45,619 nucleotides of DNA from an uncultured Lewinella sp. (lineage in GTDB: Bacteria > Bacteroidota > Bacteroidia > Chitinophagales > Saprospiraceae): contig CAJXPD010000049.1 in assembly GCA_913057785.1 (NCBI GenBank), forward strand, positions 1-45,619, written 5' to 3'. A program made the position numbers and the translations under genes. This document shows, in pieces, positions 26,396 to 35,743 of the stretch (positions are counted from its first letter, which is position 1; every line of letters starts with the position of its first letter). The notes below the pieces were generated by a model. The model had not been told where the DNA came from and did no database searches. It was given only the letters and a program-made list of their open reading frames with translations.

Positions 26396-27685
26396 TTACC
26401 TTAACCATTGCAGTCTTTTTGCCCAATCGGCAAGATAGGCGGCTCTCCATTGGGCTACTGTCTTAGCCCCTTGATATTGATCGAGGTAGGTTTCGCTTTC
26501 GGTCCGATCGCTCCACCATTTGTTTGCTTCCAGGTCACCTTCTTTCCGCTGTCCGGGCCAGGGAACGGTACTGATAAAGGCCCCAGTAGTGCCATCCAAC
26601 TGCTGGGCCGTACAATGTATTTCATAGGCCCAGTGATCCGCCCGTTTTGGAACGAAACGAATGTTGTAAGTGCCTTTCCCTTGGTAAAAACCATCGATGC
26701 GTTGTCTGTCGATGTTCATCCAGATACTTTCTGTACCTGAATCCTGCTGCCATCCGGGATCTGTAAAAGTCCATTCGACCACGGCGTAAGCCGGAACCGT
26801 ATCCCTTTCACTGGTATGAGCCTCATAGATTCGGTAAGGACTGAAATCCAAGGGGGTAAAACTGCCACCCCAGCTTGATGCCTCCGGCTGATCAGGATCA
26901 CCATCCATTAGATAGGCTAAAGAGGGCGTATCTCCCATCTTTAAATGGCCTCCATAATGCCTACCAAATTCTTGCCCGATGGCCCCAGCGTGCTTGATGT
27001 TGAATTCGTAAAAGGCTTCGTTACCCAATTCGGCTGGAATATTATCTTCTATGAACCAACCTCGATAGGTGGAGTTGGCCTCAATCATCAATAGATCAGG
27101 GAAATGTTGGGCGATGTATAGGTAGGCATGAACACTCCATTTCTTATTGGGCCCACCGATCCAATACACCCGAATTTTATCCTGAATTTCCGGCGCATCG
27201 TGCAAAGCTTGGGCCAGGTCCTCCAGCCCCCCCCAAACCAATACCCAAAGCGGCTGTTCGGTCTCTTTCTTGGCCTGTCGGATGATCCAGTTAGAGCCTT
27301 CCGTAGCGGTACTCCATCCATCAGCTGGTGCAAAGCCGGTAGCGCCTTGCTTGACCAAGTTTCTCAGTGAAGCGGGTGTCGGGAAATCCGCTTTTCCTTT
27401 CAATTTCGGAAAGTCTCGCTCATACACGTCAATCATACGGATAATATCAGCAGCTCGGCCTTCTCCATAGGGAGAGGAAATGAGTCCTTCTGTTTGAAAC
27501 TGATCGGCATATAATAGATAATGCAACATCGACTGAAAATCATCCGGATCTGTTCCGCCGATATCTGTACTAATGATGATCCTGGGTTTAGTCTTCCCAC
27601 TTTTATCCTCGGTCGAAACACAAGCCACCAGTAACATGGTCATGGCGAATAGAAGAAGTATAGAAGATTTAGTTACGTACTTCAT
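26396..27685 (-). CDS. DUF1593 nucleoside-hydrolase-like lipoprotein with inserted DUF5060-like domain
   Basis: 429 residues with a lipobox (LVAC, Cys22). The nucleoside-hydrolase-like domain (about 33-285) has the Asp cluster STDIGGTDPDD (Asp41, 46, 48, 49), the segment PLWVLVWGGLEDLAQALHD and GDTPSLAYLMDG. Unlike its two relatives here it lacks the C-terminal Ig-like domain. Instead residues about 300-375 (VEWTFTDPGW, then YNIRFVPKRADHWAYEI) look like a DUF5060-type beta-sandwich, placed before the closing helix WRAAYLADWAKRLQWL that ends the catalytic part in the others. It is last in the leftward pectin cluster, 39 bases after the pectate lyase gene. Function unknown; a glycosidase is inferred. 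Confidence 0.85.
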   Translation of the reverse strand: MKYVTKSSILLLFAMTMLLVACVSTEDKSGKTKPRIIISTDIGGTDPDDFQSMLHYLLYADQFQTEGLISSPYGEGRAADIIRMIDVYERDFPKLKGKADFPTPASLRNLVKQGATGFAPADGWSTATEGSNWIIRQAKKETEQPLWVLVWGGLEDLAQALHDAPEIQDKIRVYWIGGPNKKWSVHAYLYIAQHFPDLLMIEANSTYRGWFIEDNIPAELGNEAFYEFNIKHAGAIGQEFGRHYGGHLKMGDTPSLAYLMDGDPDQPEASSWGGSFTPLDFSPYRIYEAHTSERDTVPAYAVVEWTFTDPGWQQDSGTESIWMNIDRQRIDGFYQGKGTYNIRFVPKRADHWAYEIHCTAQQLDGTTGAFISTVPWPGQRKEGDLEANKWWSDRTESETYLDQYQGAKTVAQWRAAYLADWAKRLQWLR

Positions 27686-27724
27686 GATGAATCGATTAAA
27701 AAAGCAAAGAAAGACTACCTCATT

Positions 27725-28876
27725 TTAATCTAGCTGAAGATTTTCCCTCCAGGCCGGATATGTATTCAAAACCTTTTGCGGAGCAGAAGTGTACCAGCGG
27801 TATCCATTTCTGCGTTCATAGCTAATTTCTGCTAGGTGGTTTCGTTTTATACCATCCCGACTACAGAAATAGGCCTTCTGTGTATCCAAATCGTAAAAGC
27901 GCCCCCAAATCGGTGGGGCCCCTTTCGATTTTACCACTACCTTATCTGTTTTGCCCTCAGCATTCAATTGTTTCTCTACGCGGATATTTTCAATCTTATG
28001 CGTTTCGAGCCATGCCACCGCACCATCTACAGCAGCTAAGATCCGAGGTGAGGGCTTGTCAATGCTCATTAACAACATAATAATACCCACTGATTCAGCC
28101 CCACTTAAAGAGGGGAGTTCATAGCTTCGAGCCTTAGCTGGGGCTAGGGTGTTTCGATCGTGCTGTGCACACCAGACCGTTGGTTTTCCGTGGAGGTAAA
28201 CTTGCGTCTTTAAGATACAGTCTACTCCTCTGTCAAAAGCCGTCGAGACCTTTTGCTTAAGTTGCTTGCCAAATTTCAAAGCGGCAAAACTTGAGGAATC
28301 CGAGACTAGCTCTTGCAAAACCTGGAGCACCCCAGTCATGGCGCCATCGTTGTAGGTAATCTGTGAATAATACCCTTCCCTAAGAGGGAAAAACTGAGGC
28401 CATCCGCCGTTTGGGTACTGGGCATCTAGCAGATATTGGATGCCCTTTCGGATAGCTCGTTTATATTTTGCTTTTGGCTTATTTTGGAATACCCTAGCCA
28501 AAAACCGCATCTGCGTATGTGTCGCCCCATTATCGATCGTAGTTCGACTAAATTCGCTCTCTCGGTCCTTTTGAGCTTGCTTTATTTCGTTCACTTCGCT
28601 TTCGCTTAGCAATCTGGCCATATCCTTATTCTTTGGCCATCCGCCATTGCGGTGTTGGTAGACCAGGACATTATCTGCGATCCGCATGGCTTCGGGACTT
28701 CCGTACCAATCCGGGAGCTGTCCTAGGATATCGCCCCAGCTAATTGATGTAGTTGAGGCCTGAGCCTTGAGATTTGATTTCATGGAGACTGCTACTAGAA
28801 GTAGAAATGTGGTATGGCAAATCATCTTTGGAATGCCAAGGTTTTTATTTGATAGTAGATCAGGGTGAATTTTCAT
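27725..28876 (-). CDS. pelA: Pectate lyase, polysaccharide lyase family 10
   Basis: The ATG at 28876 lies four bases after the stop of the upstream DUF1593 gene and gives 383 residues; a later ATG at 28825 starts directly at the signal peptide (ICHTTFLLLVAV, ending KAQA). PL10 features: YQHRNGGWPKNKDMA near 70, RTTIDNGATHTQMRFLA near 110, LLDAQYPNGGWPQFFPLR near 145, ITYNDGAMTGVLQVL near 170, and ARSYELPSLSGAESVGI near 245, which includes the likely catalytic Arg. The family cleaves polygalacturonate by beta-elimination and releases unsaturated oligogalacturonides. Together with the GH106 gene it defines the locus as pectin-directed. The signal peptide places it in the periplasm or outside. 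Confidence 0.92.
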   Translation of the reverse strand: MKIHPDLLSNKNLGIPKMICHTTFLLLVAVSMKSNLKAQASTTSISWGDILGQLPDWYGSPEAMRIADNVLVYQHRNGGWPKNKDMARLLSESEVNEIKQAQKDRESEFSRTTIDNGATHTQMRFLARVFQNKPKAKYKRAIRKGIQYLLDAQYPNGGWPQFFPLREGYYSQITYNDGAMTGVLQVLQELVSDSSSFAALKFGKQLKQKVSTAFDRGVDCILKTQVYLHGKPTVWCAQHDRNTLAPAKARSYELPSLSGAESVGIIMLLMSIDKPSPRILAAVDGAVAWLETHKIENIRVEKQLNAEGKTDKVVVKSKGAPPIWGRFYDLDTQKAYFCSRDGIKRNHLAEISYERRNGYRWYTSAPQKVLNTYPAWRENLQLD

Positions 28877-28880
28877 AGGA

Positions 28881-30356
28881 TCAAGGTTTGATGTCAACAA
28901 TTACTCGCTGATAACGCGTTAGGCGAGGTGAGCCATGGTCAGTGACCGCCAAGATAATATGCATAGTGCCGGTACCTGGAGGCATCACTCGCCCATTGGG
29001 CACCACGAAAGAAGCCTCGGGTTGATCAAAGCTTTGAATGGAGACTGCCTCGCCACTGCGGGCACTTGAAGCGGGAAAACTACCGGCTTCATTGTAGTAG
29101 AACCAGCGATAGGAAAGCGCATCGCCATCCGGGTCAGAAGTACCCTTAGCACTGAGTTGTACGCGTTCTCCTTTTTTGGCGGTGAGGCGAGTTGCGTGTG
29201 CCAGTTTTGGTACCGGAGGGTGATTGACCTCCTCGACCTTCTTCATCGTCCAATCCATTCGTGCAGCAAAATCATTCTGATAGGCCTCTCGCCACCGCCA
29301 AATGGTTTCGTGATTACCCTGATGCCATTTGCCATCAATCCCTAATACTTCATCCTCTGCATCCGCCCAAATCGGACGACTTTCTGGATACAGATACCAT
29401 TTTCTCATTCTGGGCGTGTACAGCTCATAGCGACCACCCCAACCGCCCCAATCGGGATGATCAGGTGCGTTTAAGCCATTATTCATCAAAAACATAAAGG
29501 AGGGAGAATCGCCTTCCATGAGATACTCCCAAAGTGGATATTCAGCACCCAAGGGCCCTTTTCGGCGGATATTGCGATCTAACCATTCATTCGTCACCAA
29601 GCTAAAATCCGCTCCATCACACCGGGCATGGAAGAAATCTCCACTGATCCCACTCCAGGTAGCATGATGATAAGCCCCACCCTTATTGAAACCGGGACTT
29701 ACGATGTAAAAGAGATCCGGGAATTCTTTTCTAATCCAGGGACCACTGTCATCTTGATCAGAAATCGTATACACGCGGAGCTTGGCAACGAATTGCTTCA
29801 ATTCTTCAGCTGTGCGGGTCTTTCTCACCTTCCATAAAGCCTGAGCCAGTACGTTGGGGCCTCCCCAGACGGTGACCCATAGAGGCCGCGGGTCATCCTT
29901 GTCCGCTGCTGCGATGAGTTTCTCCGAGGCAGGAGAATCTTTGCCTTCCCCAACGGCTTCTAACCCATACTCGGGCAAGCCCTCCGTAATACAGGATCGA
30001 ACGTGATCAGCTCTGGGAAAGCCCGGCTCATGTTGCGCCAGATTATCCCGAACCTTGGCATAGGCTCCTACGATTTCCCGTATTCGGTAAGTGGCTACCT
30101 TGTTTTGTTGATGTATAGAGGTCGTAGCAGCTAATCCTTCAATTTCAAAGTGGTTGGCATAGACCAGAAACCGAACCATTGACATGGCATCATCGGGTTC
30201 GTTTTCAATATCCGTTAGGACAAATACTCGAGCTTGAGCCTGTCCGAAATTAGGAAACGCCAGAAAATACAGCAGTAAAAGACCAAATACTAGGGAGGAA
30301 GAAAGGACAGTATCGGGCATGTAAGAGCAGGATGCGATTGACTCATGTCGTAGCAT
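28881..30356 (-). CDS. DUF1593 nucleoside-hydrolase-like protein with Ig-like C-terminus
   Basis: 491 residues from the ATG at 30356; an ATG at 30320 (MPDTVLSS) would begin closer to the signal peptide, which ends near FGQAQA. The catalytic-like domain starts with [20 protein letters not shown] (Asp49, Glu53, Asp55, Asp56), then [17 protein letters not shown] near 180, [17 protein letters not shown] near 215 and [16 protein letters not shown] near 300. [17 protein letters not shown] near 375 precedes an Ig-like domain (about 390-491) with [11 protein letters not shown]. It is a clear paralogue of the protein at 22443-23879. It lies between GH106 and pectate lyase genes and nearly abuts the latter, which supports a role in pectin use. 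The reaction is unknown. Confidence 0.88.
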   Translation of the reverse strand: MLRHESIASCSYMPDTVLSSSLVFGLLLLYFLAFPNFGQAQARVFVLTDIENEPDDAMSMVRFLVYANHFEIEGLAATTSIHQQNKVATYRIREIVGAYAKVRDNLAQHEPGFPRADHVRSCITEGLPEYGLEAVGEGKDSPASEKLIAAADKDDPRPLWVTVWGGPNVLAQALWKVRKTRTAEELKQFVAKLRVYTISDQDDSGPWIRKEFPDLFYIVSPGFNKGGAYHHATWSGISGDFFHARCDGADFSLVTNEWLDRNIRRKGPLGAEYPLWEYLMEGDSPSFMFLMNNGLNAPDHPDWGGWGGRYELYTPRMRKWYLYPESRPIWADAEDEVLGIDGKWHQGNHETIWRWREAYQNDFAARMDWTMKKVEEVNHPPVPKLAHATRLTAKKGERVQLSAKGTSDPDGDALSYRWFYYNEAGSFPASSARSGEAVSIQSFDQPEASFVVPNGRVMPPGTGTMHIILAVTDHGSPRLTRYQRVIVDIKP

Positions 30357-30460
30357 ATTGTATTGGTTTTCGTTACTGTTCTAAAAGACCAAATAATAAA
30401 CAACCATATAGGTTGATGATCTGGTACTTACTTGTTTAAATCTACTTTCTAGTTTGTGTA

Positions 30461-30485
30461 GCGCTGAAATATTTATTTGCAGCGC
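30461..30485. repeat. Inverted repeat between GH106 and DUF1593 genes
   Basis: GCGCTG (30461-30466) and CAGCGC (30480-30485) flank a 13-base AT-rich centre about 60 bases after the GH106 stop. No T-run follows on the minus strand, so a standard terminator is unlikely. It could be an operator or an mRNA stem. Confidence 0.4.
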
Positions 30486-30545
30486 GATTATTCTGTAGAT
30501 AGTTGTAGAACACCATCTTTCCGGGAGCAATCCATTGAAGACTTA

Positions 30546-33356
30546 CTAAAAAGGAGTGATCGAAACTGGGCCGGCCAAACCAGAAGGAAAAGGCTCCCAG
30601 GCCTTGGTCGTGAAAACTCGATCCGGGCCCAGGTTCTCCCGCATTCGCGCCGATACGTTGATATTATAGAATCGCTGCCAGCGCTGACCGTTCTTCTCTA
30701 GATACATGATCCGGTTCGCCATCAGGTTGGAAACTTCCACAGATAACGCATTGGTTTTTTCCAGTACTTCTACAGGTATGAGCACTTGATAGACGGGGCC
30801 TAAGGCTGTACCCACCAATTGCCCATTGACTTTTACCGTAGCCGTTTCTGACACTTCTCGGAGATCTAAAATTAAGCCCTGTTGAGCGCCATCAGGAAGC
30901 TCAAAGTTGGTACGGTAGGAGGCGGTCCCGGAAAAGTGTTGGAACAGATCCCCATCGAGTGCTGTCCATCTTTGTATCTTATCTAGTTGTTGTTTGGCAG
31001 GTAACTCGGGTCCACCCTTGATGAAATTGAGCTCCCAGGGGCCATCCAAGTTGATTACTTGCCTAGTCTGTGGTCGGTACAGCCAATTTCCCACCTCTTT
31101 TTCCTCTTCTGAAGCTTCAATAATTATAGCCTCTCCGCTATTGAGTTGTAAACGAATGAGTGTATATTCATTCATCTCTTTGGTTTCCGCCTGACCAATT
31201 TGACCGTTTAAAGCATCGTAAAGAATGATGCGTTTACCCGTCTTTTGCAAAGGTAACCACTGATCAACAGGATCATTTGACCAGTTAGTCACGAAATAAA
31301 TATGGTCCTCTCCCCGTCGTCTTCTGTGGAAAGAAAGACCATAACTAACTAGATCCTCACCGGCTACCCCTGCCTTTGCCATGCCTACAGCAAGATCAGT
31401 TTCTACGATTGTATTTTCTTTTGGGAAATCCACTTTCAGTTGTTCGAAGGCGGATTGCCGATCTTGCCAGTTGTGCCATCCCGCTACCTGTGCAGGCCAG
31501 GCTTGAAAAACAATTGTAGCACCTTGTTGAGCTAGTTTTTGTAGCTGTTCCAAGGTTTCTAACGGCATGTACTCACTTGTTGGAATCAAAATGACTTGAT
31601 ACTTAGCATTTGCCGCTTTGATCTCACGCCCGTCTAGCTCCACTTGTGCCAGTTGTTTATCCGTGATAAAGTCGAAACCGAAGCCGCCTTCTTGGAGCCA
31701 CTCCGCCACTTCGCGCACCTTGGAAGCGCCGCCTCTAGGTGCTGCCTCCCCATCGAAATGATGTAGCAATTCCTTACCGCGTTCTGCGTACCGATCATAA
31801 GCAGGAAAATACAATAGTACCTCATTATCCGGCACTCCCTGTTGCAAAAAAGACTGAACTCTACCGATATACTGGTTCAAGGCAGGGTAATCATGCCATA
31901 AGGAGTTGCGCGGGTTGGCGTGAATGGCGGCATAGAAGAGGCGCCCGGGCCACTCCTCCTCAGCAGGCGAATAACAAGTACCATGATAGAAGATATGATT
32001 GATGCCTGCTGCAAAATAACGATCAACGTTTTCCTTCAGATCAGCCAGATTCGTCGTAAAGTGTTCACCCAACCAGGTGGCTGCCTCAGCAGACACTAAG
32101 GTTTTGCCGCTAATATGGGCTGCCGAGCTAGCCATCTTCGCCTTGATAATATCCGTGCCTTCCGTCTCGGGGATGTCAGAGGCCGCGTAAAGATCCAGGA
32201 TGTTAGCTGGGGAGCCATGCGCTTGATTTCGAATCACAGCGCCCTTATCTCTCGCCCAAATTCCCCAATCTTTGGTAAAAGTCTCCAATAATAAGTCAGA
32301 GATGGTTTCCCGGTAATCCGTGAGTATCCGACGGTTCTTCCCAGGTTCATCTTCTCCCAGTAGAGCAGGTAATTCTAGCCGAAGATCATAGCCTCTTCGC
32401 TGCTGAAATTCAGCCAAAAGATCTGGGGTCCAGTTGGCCTGCCCACGCGCATCATCTACCTCGTAACTGTCATTAAAAAAAGCACGCAGCGCACCAATCT
32501 CTTTTCCTTCCAGTGCCTCATCGAACTTGTCCAAGTAAGCTTTGATGGGATCACGATCAAAGTGATCGATTACAAGTCCTTCCCCGCCCGGAGCAGCTCG
32601 TTCTACCATTTTGCCGTGCGCTCCTTGGAAGAGCGCGTATAGGTTCCAGGTACCTGCTGGGGCAACCCAGTCCAAATGGCCGGTTGCATCTACCTTACTG
32701 GTTAGGTTTAACTTTTTGCCCTCATCAGAATAAGCCATTAACACCTGTAAGGGTAGCTCCACTTCGAAGCGGACCTGATCAATGGCTAGGTGTTGTAGGT
32801 TTTCGTTGGCAGTGATAGGCTGCTTCAAGTCTCGAATCGTCATATCAGCCGCTTGCACTGTTCTGAGAATCGGACTTTGCGTCAATGTCACCGGCTCCTT
32901 TAGCTGCTCCCCTCCCTTCTCTTGGAATCGACGATGAGCGATATACTTGCTCGCCATTCCTTCATCTACCCAGGGGCCACCAAATGGCCAACCCGTCCCA
33001 GTGGCGATATCTACGCCCATCCCCAAACGCTCTGCTTCTTCTAGGGTATGTACAAGCAAGTCTACCCATTCTTCCGATAAGTATTCAACAAAGGCTTCAT
33101 CCTGGTTTTGTATGCCGTAAATAGGCGTCAATTCCACGCCTCCAATGCCAGCTTTTTCCAGGGCTTCTAACTCGGCCGTGATACCAGAGCGGGATACCTG
33201 GCTCCCATGCCACCACCAGCGGGTCCAGGGTTTAGCATTCGTCGTTATCTCGGGAAAATCCGGTACTTCTGAATTAGATGAAGCTGTTTGAGAATCGCAT
33301 GCACATAGCAATAGCATGCCCATCAAGGCAAGGCTTGTTGTTAAGATTTTGGTCAT
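30546..33356 (-). CDS. Alpha-L-rhamnosidase, glycoside hydrolase family 106
   Basis: 936 residues with a lipobox (LLLCAC, Cys19). GH106 hallmarks: PWTRWWWHGSQVSRSGI near 43, LEKAGIGGVELTPIYG near 68, VDIATGTGWPFGGPWV near 118, VIDHFDRDPIKAYLDKFDEA near 265, FFNDSYEVDD near 295, SAEAATWLGEHFTTNLADLK near 425, and a C-terminal beta-sandwich with YRTNFELPDGAQ and ATVKVNGQLVG. GH106 enzymes remove terminal alpha-L-rhamnose from pectic side chains, rhamnogalacturonan and glycosylated natural products. It is the first gene after the strong inverted repeat at 33502-33557, so it probably needs read-through or its own promoter. A weak CTTG-TTTATTTG box pair lies at 33418-33445. Confidence 0.94.
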   Translation of the reverse strand: MTKILTTSLALMGMLLLCACDSQTASSNSEVPDFPEITTNAKPWTRWWWHGSQVSRSGITAELEALEKAGIGGVELTPIYGIQNQDEAFVEYLSEEWVDLLVHTLEEAERLGMGVDIATGTGWPFGGPWVDEGMASKYIAHRRFQEKGGEQLKEPVTLTQSPILRTVQAADMTIRDLKQPITANENLQHLAIDQVRFEVELPLQVLMAYSDEGKKLNLTSKVDATGHLDWVAPAGTWNLYALFQGAHGKMVERAAPGGEGLVIDHFDRDPIKAYLDKFDEALEGKEIGALRAFFNDSYEVDDARGQANWTPDLLAEFQQRRGYDLRLELPALLGEDEPGKNRRILTDYRETISDLLLETFTKDWGIWARDKGAVIRNQAHGSPANILDLYAASDIPETEGTDIIKAKMASSAAHISGKTLVSAEAATWLGEHFTTNLADLKENVDRYFAAGINHIFYHGTCYSPAEEEWPGRLFYAAIHANPRNSLWHDYPALNQYIGRVQSFLQQGVPDNEVLLYFPAYDRYAERGKELLHHFDGEAAPRGGASKVREVAEWLQEGGFGFDFITDKQLAQVELDGREIKAANAKYQVILIPTSEYMPLETLEQLQKLAQQGATIVFQAWPAQVAGWHNWQDRQSAFEQLKVDFPKENTIVETDLAVGMAKAGVAGEDLVSYGLSFHRRRRGEDHIYFVTNWSNDPVDQWLPLQKTGKRIILYDALNGQIGQAETKEMNEYTLIRLQLNSGEAIIIEASEEEKEVGNWLYRPQTRQVINLDGPWELNFIKGGPELPAKQQLDKIQRWTALDGDLFQHFSGTASYRTNFELPDGAQQGLILDLREVSETATVKVNGQLVGTALGPVYQVLIPVEVLEKTNALSVEVSNLMANRIMYLEKNGQRWQRFYNINVSARMRENLGPDRVFTTKAWEPFPSGLAGPVSITPF

Positions 33357-33501
33357 TTCGTTTTGTCTTTGTTCTTATAATAGAACCCTACTAAGGTAAA
33401 GACTTTCCTAAACCTTACAAATAAAAGCATCGGCAGGATCTCAAGCAGGCTCTCTTCTTGCCGAATAGGAAGGGGTTAGGAATAACCTTCTAGGGTTGTT
33501 C

Positions 33502-33557
33502 CTGTATAAAAAGAGAGGCCTCCTAGTAGAATCCAGGAGGCCTCTCTTTTTATACAG
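33502..33557. terminator. Strong bidirectional terminator inside the polysaccharide locus
   Basis: Two perfect 23-base arms (33502-33524 and 33535-33557) flank a 10-base loop. The stem has a GC-rich core (GAGAGGCCTCCT) with A-run and T-run at its ends, so it can work on both strands. It starts 13 bases after the stop of the TIG-domain gene and separates the uptake genes from the GH106 gene. Confidence 0.88.
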
Positions 33558-33569
33558 TGTATTTCTATA

Positions 33570-35717
33570 CTACAGCTTCCGCTCAAAGCGCACATTGTCG
33601 ATCAGCACGTTCACATTGGAGGCTCCATTGTCGAAAGCCATTCCAAATTCATTCGGGACATCGCTAAGGTCGGTGGGACTTGCGGTTCCCCAGCCAAAGT
33701 TATCTCTGAATGCTGATATTTCTACCGTCACGGTGACCCAACCATTGGTCGGGGCAATCGCACTACCGTCACTACCCGGTGCTGCGGGCCCCATAGCCCA
33801 CCAGAAGTCATTCTCGCTGGTATTTAGTCGCATTTTGATATTACCTGCTGTGATTGGCTCCAAGACATTGATATCAAACTTGATGACAAAGTCATTGACG
33901 TTCGTTCCAATGGCAGCTCCGGGGAAGTTGTTATTGCTATTACGCCAGAAGAGATCCGTCCAACCGTTGAAACTCCCACTGATTAGCCCATAGCTGGAAC
34001 CGTCAAGCGAGTTGTCATCATTGGTGATCTGTACGGCGCCCCACCAGCTATCCTTACCGGTACCGTTGAAATCGAAAAATACCAGGTCCGGATCTTGCAC
34101 ACTATCTACCCCTTGGAAATTAATGGGAGGTGAGGTAGTGGTTTCCCCTTCGAAGGTCACAAAGGTGATCACACCAATCCCTCTCTGTACATCTTCAGGT
34201 ACGACTACCTCAATCATCGTGGGCGTTTTTAGCCCAAATTGCGTAGCGATGAGGTTTTCTGGGAAGATCACATCCGTAAGCAAATCCATTTTTTCGCCTG
34301 TGAGTACGATCAAACTTCCTGGTTTGGCTATCTCAGGGAAGCCAGTGATTAGAGGGACATTAGAGGCTAGGATAGTTAGAGATTCAGCGGATGTAATTTG
34401 ATTCCCATTGGTTGTCACCAAGATGATCTCACCATTTTCTGTGCCTGGCGGGACGGTTACTACTAATTCTTCTTCTGTGGTAGAAGAAGGAGCCACTGAG
34501 GTTCCGCCGGAGAAGATGACTTCCACTACTAAATCAAGATCGGTTCCGCTTATAGTCAAATCATCATTCGTCTTTATTTCTGTCGGCGCAATGCTATTGA
34601 TGGTGGGACTGACCAAATCCAGTGGAACAGTGGAGCTTACGGTCTTACCAGAAGCCAGATTTAAGGTGATGATGTCTAGTGTAGTCGTCAAGGGTAAGGT
34701 GGCTACTAATTTATCCAATTCCTTGGACACAATCGCCCCTTCATTGTCTCCTCCAAATACGATTGAAGTGACCAGGTCTAAATCTGTACCCGTGATGGTC
34801 ACTTCTTTTCCTGGCTTTGCGGGGTTGGGGGACATTTCTGTGATGGTGGGAACGACTAAAACCAGTTGCTCCTCCGTACTCACTTCCACTAGGGAAGCCA
34901 CCGTTGCCTTTATCACATCATCTTGGGCATTGTCTGGAACAGTTAGTTTAATTTCAGTCGCAGTTTGACTGGCAAATTCACTGACTTTATTATTTCCACC
35001 AAAAACTACCTCCTGTATCAGATCCAAATCGGTCCCGGTAATGGTTAATTCTGCACCGGCTCTGACCGGAGAAGGCGTAAAGGCGGTTATGACTGGGAGC
35101 GTGACGATCAGTTCTTCTGCTGAACGCACTCGAATGGGTTCGGCGGCGCCATTTGAAACGGTAATCGGCCCGGTTTGCGCATCCAAAGGTACCTTGAGCT
35201 CTATCTTCTCCTGGGTTTGACTAATGAATCCCGTATCGCCTACGATCTTATTGTCTTTGAAGATTACTTCCTTGACCAAATTCAGATAGGTGCCACTGAT
35301 GCTTATCTGCTCCCCAGGCCTTGCCGCTTGTGGAGTGATGGAGCTGATGGTGATCGGCTCTGAAATGGTCAGCATAGACTTGGAAGTGATATTGCCATCT
35401 GGCGTTTCTAGGATGACCAAGCCGTCTACCGTTTCTTCTGGAATGGTGAGTGTCAGTTCAGTAGTTGTTTGTGATATGAAAGCGTTTACGCGAACATCTT
35501 GAGCCAACACAACTGCCGTAACCTGATCGAGATTGTTGCCAATAAATCTCAATTCATCTCCCCTTAAGGCAGGGGATGGCCCGAAGCTCAATAGTTCAAC
35601 TCCGTTAATGGTTGGATCATCATCATCTTTTTGGCAGGCTGTTAACAACAAACTCAAGGTAAAACAAGCCAGCAAAAAGAAATTTAAGGATTTATATCTT
35701 GGATACATTGGTTCCAT
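33570..35717 (-). CDS. Surface glycan-binding lipoprotein with six TIG domains
   Basis: 715 residues with a lipobox (LLTAC, Cys28; a start at 35708 is possible). Six IPT/TIG-like Ig domains follow in tandem (about 35-540), recognisable by openings such as ITAFTPSPVRAGAELTI, ITEMSPNPAKPGKEVTI and INSIAPTEIKTNDDLTI with T-G-T-D-L-D-L turns. The C-terminal part (about 550-715) begins DLVFFDFNGTGKDSWWG and ends in a jelly-roll-like strand set (VNVLIDNVRFERKL), related to the binding domain of SGBP-B proteins. It directly follows a shorter SGBP and SusCD, so it probably captures the polysaccharide at the cell surface. The long TIG stalk probably holds the binding domain away from the membrane. Confidence 0.87.
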   Translation of the reverse strand: MEPMYPRYKSLNFFLLACFTLSLLLTACQKDDDDPTINGVELLSFGPSPALRGDELRFIGNNLDQVTAVVLAQDVRVNAFISQTTTELTLTIPEETVDGLVILETPDGNITSKSMLTISEPITISSITPQAARPGEQISISGTYLNLVKEVIFKDNKIVGDTGFISQTQEKIELKVPLDAQTGPITVSNGAAEPIRVRSAEELIVTLPVITAFTPSPVRAGAELTITGTDLDLIQEVVFGGNNKVSEFASQTATEIKLTVPDNAQDDVIKATVASLVEVSTEEQLVLVVPTITEMSPNPAKPGKEVTITGTDLDLVTSIVFGGDNEGAIVSKELDKLVATLPLTTTLDIITLNLASGKTVSSTVPLDLVSPTINSIAPTEIKTNDDLTISGTDLDLVVEVIFSGGTSVAPSSTTEEELVVTVPPGTENGEIILVTTNGNQITSAESLTILASNVPLITGFPEIAKPGSLIVLTGEKMDLLTDVIFPENLIATQFGLKTPTMIEVVVPEDVQRGIGVITFVTFEGETTTSPPINFQGVDSVQDPDLVFFDFNGTGKDSWWGAVQITNDDNSLDGSSYGLISGSFNGWTDLFWRNSNNNFPGAAIGTNVNDFVIKFDINVLEPITAGNIKMRLNTSENDFWWAMGPAAPGSDGSAIAPTNGWVTVTVEISAFRDNFGWGTASPTDLSDVPNEFGMAFDNGASNVNVLIDNVRFERKL

Positions 35718-35743
35718 CTTTTTCCCGTTTAGGTGGTCAAAAA

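Noticed and set aside
34408..34968. Long open frame antisense to the six-TIG gene
   Set aside because: It lies wholly within a confident TIG-domain gene, has biased Ser/Val/Thr composition from the complement of Thr/Val-rich repeats, and shows no domain or promoter.
33570..35600. Regularly spaced repeated DNA that could suggest a CRISPR array
   Set aside because: The repeats are about 255 bases long, diverged and in frame; they encode TIG protein domains.
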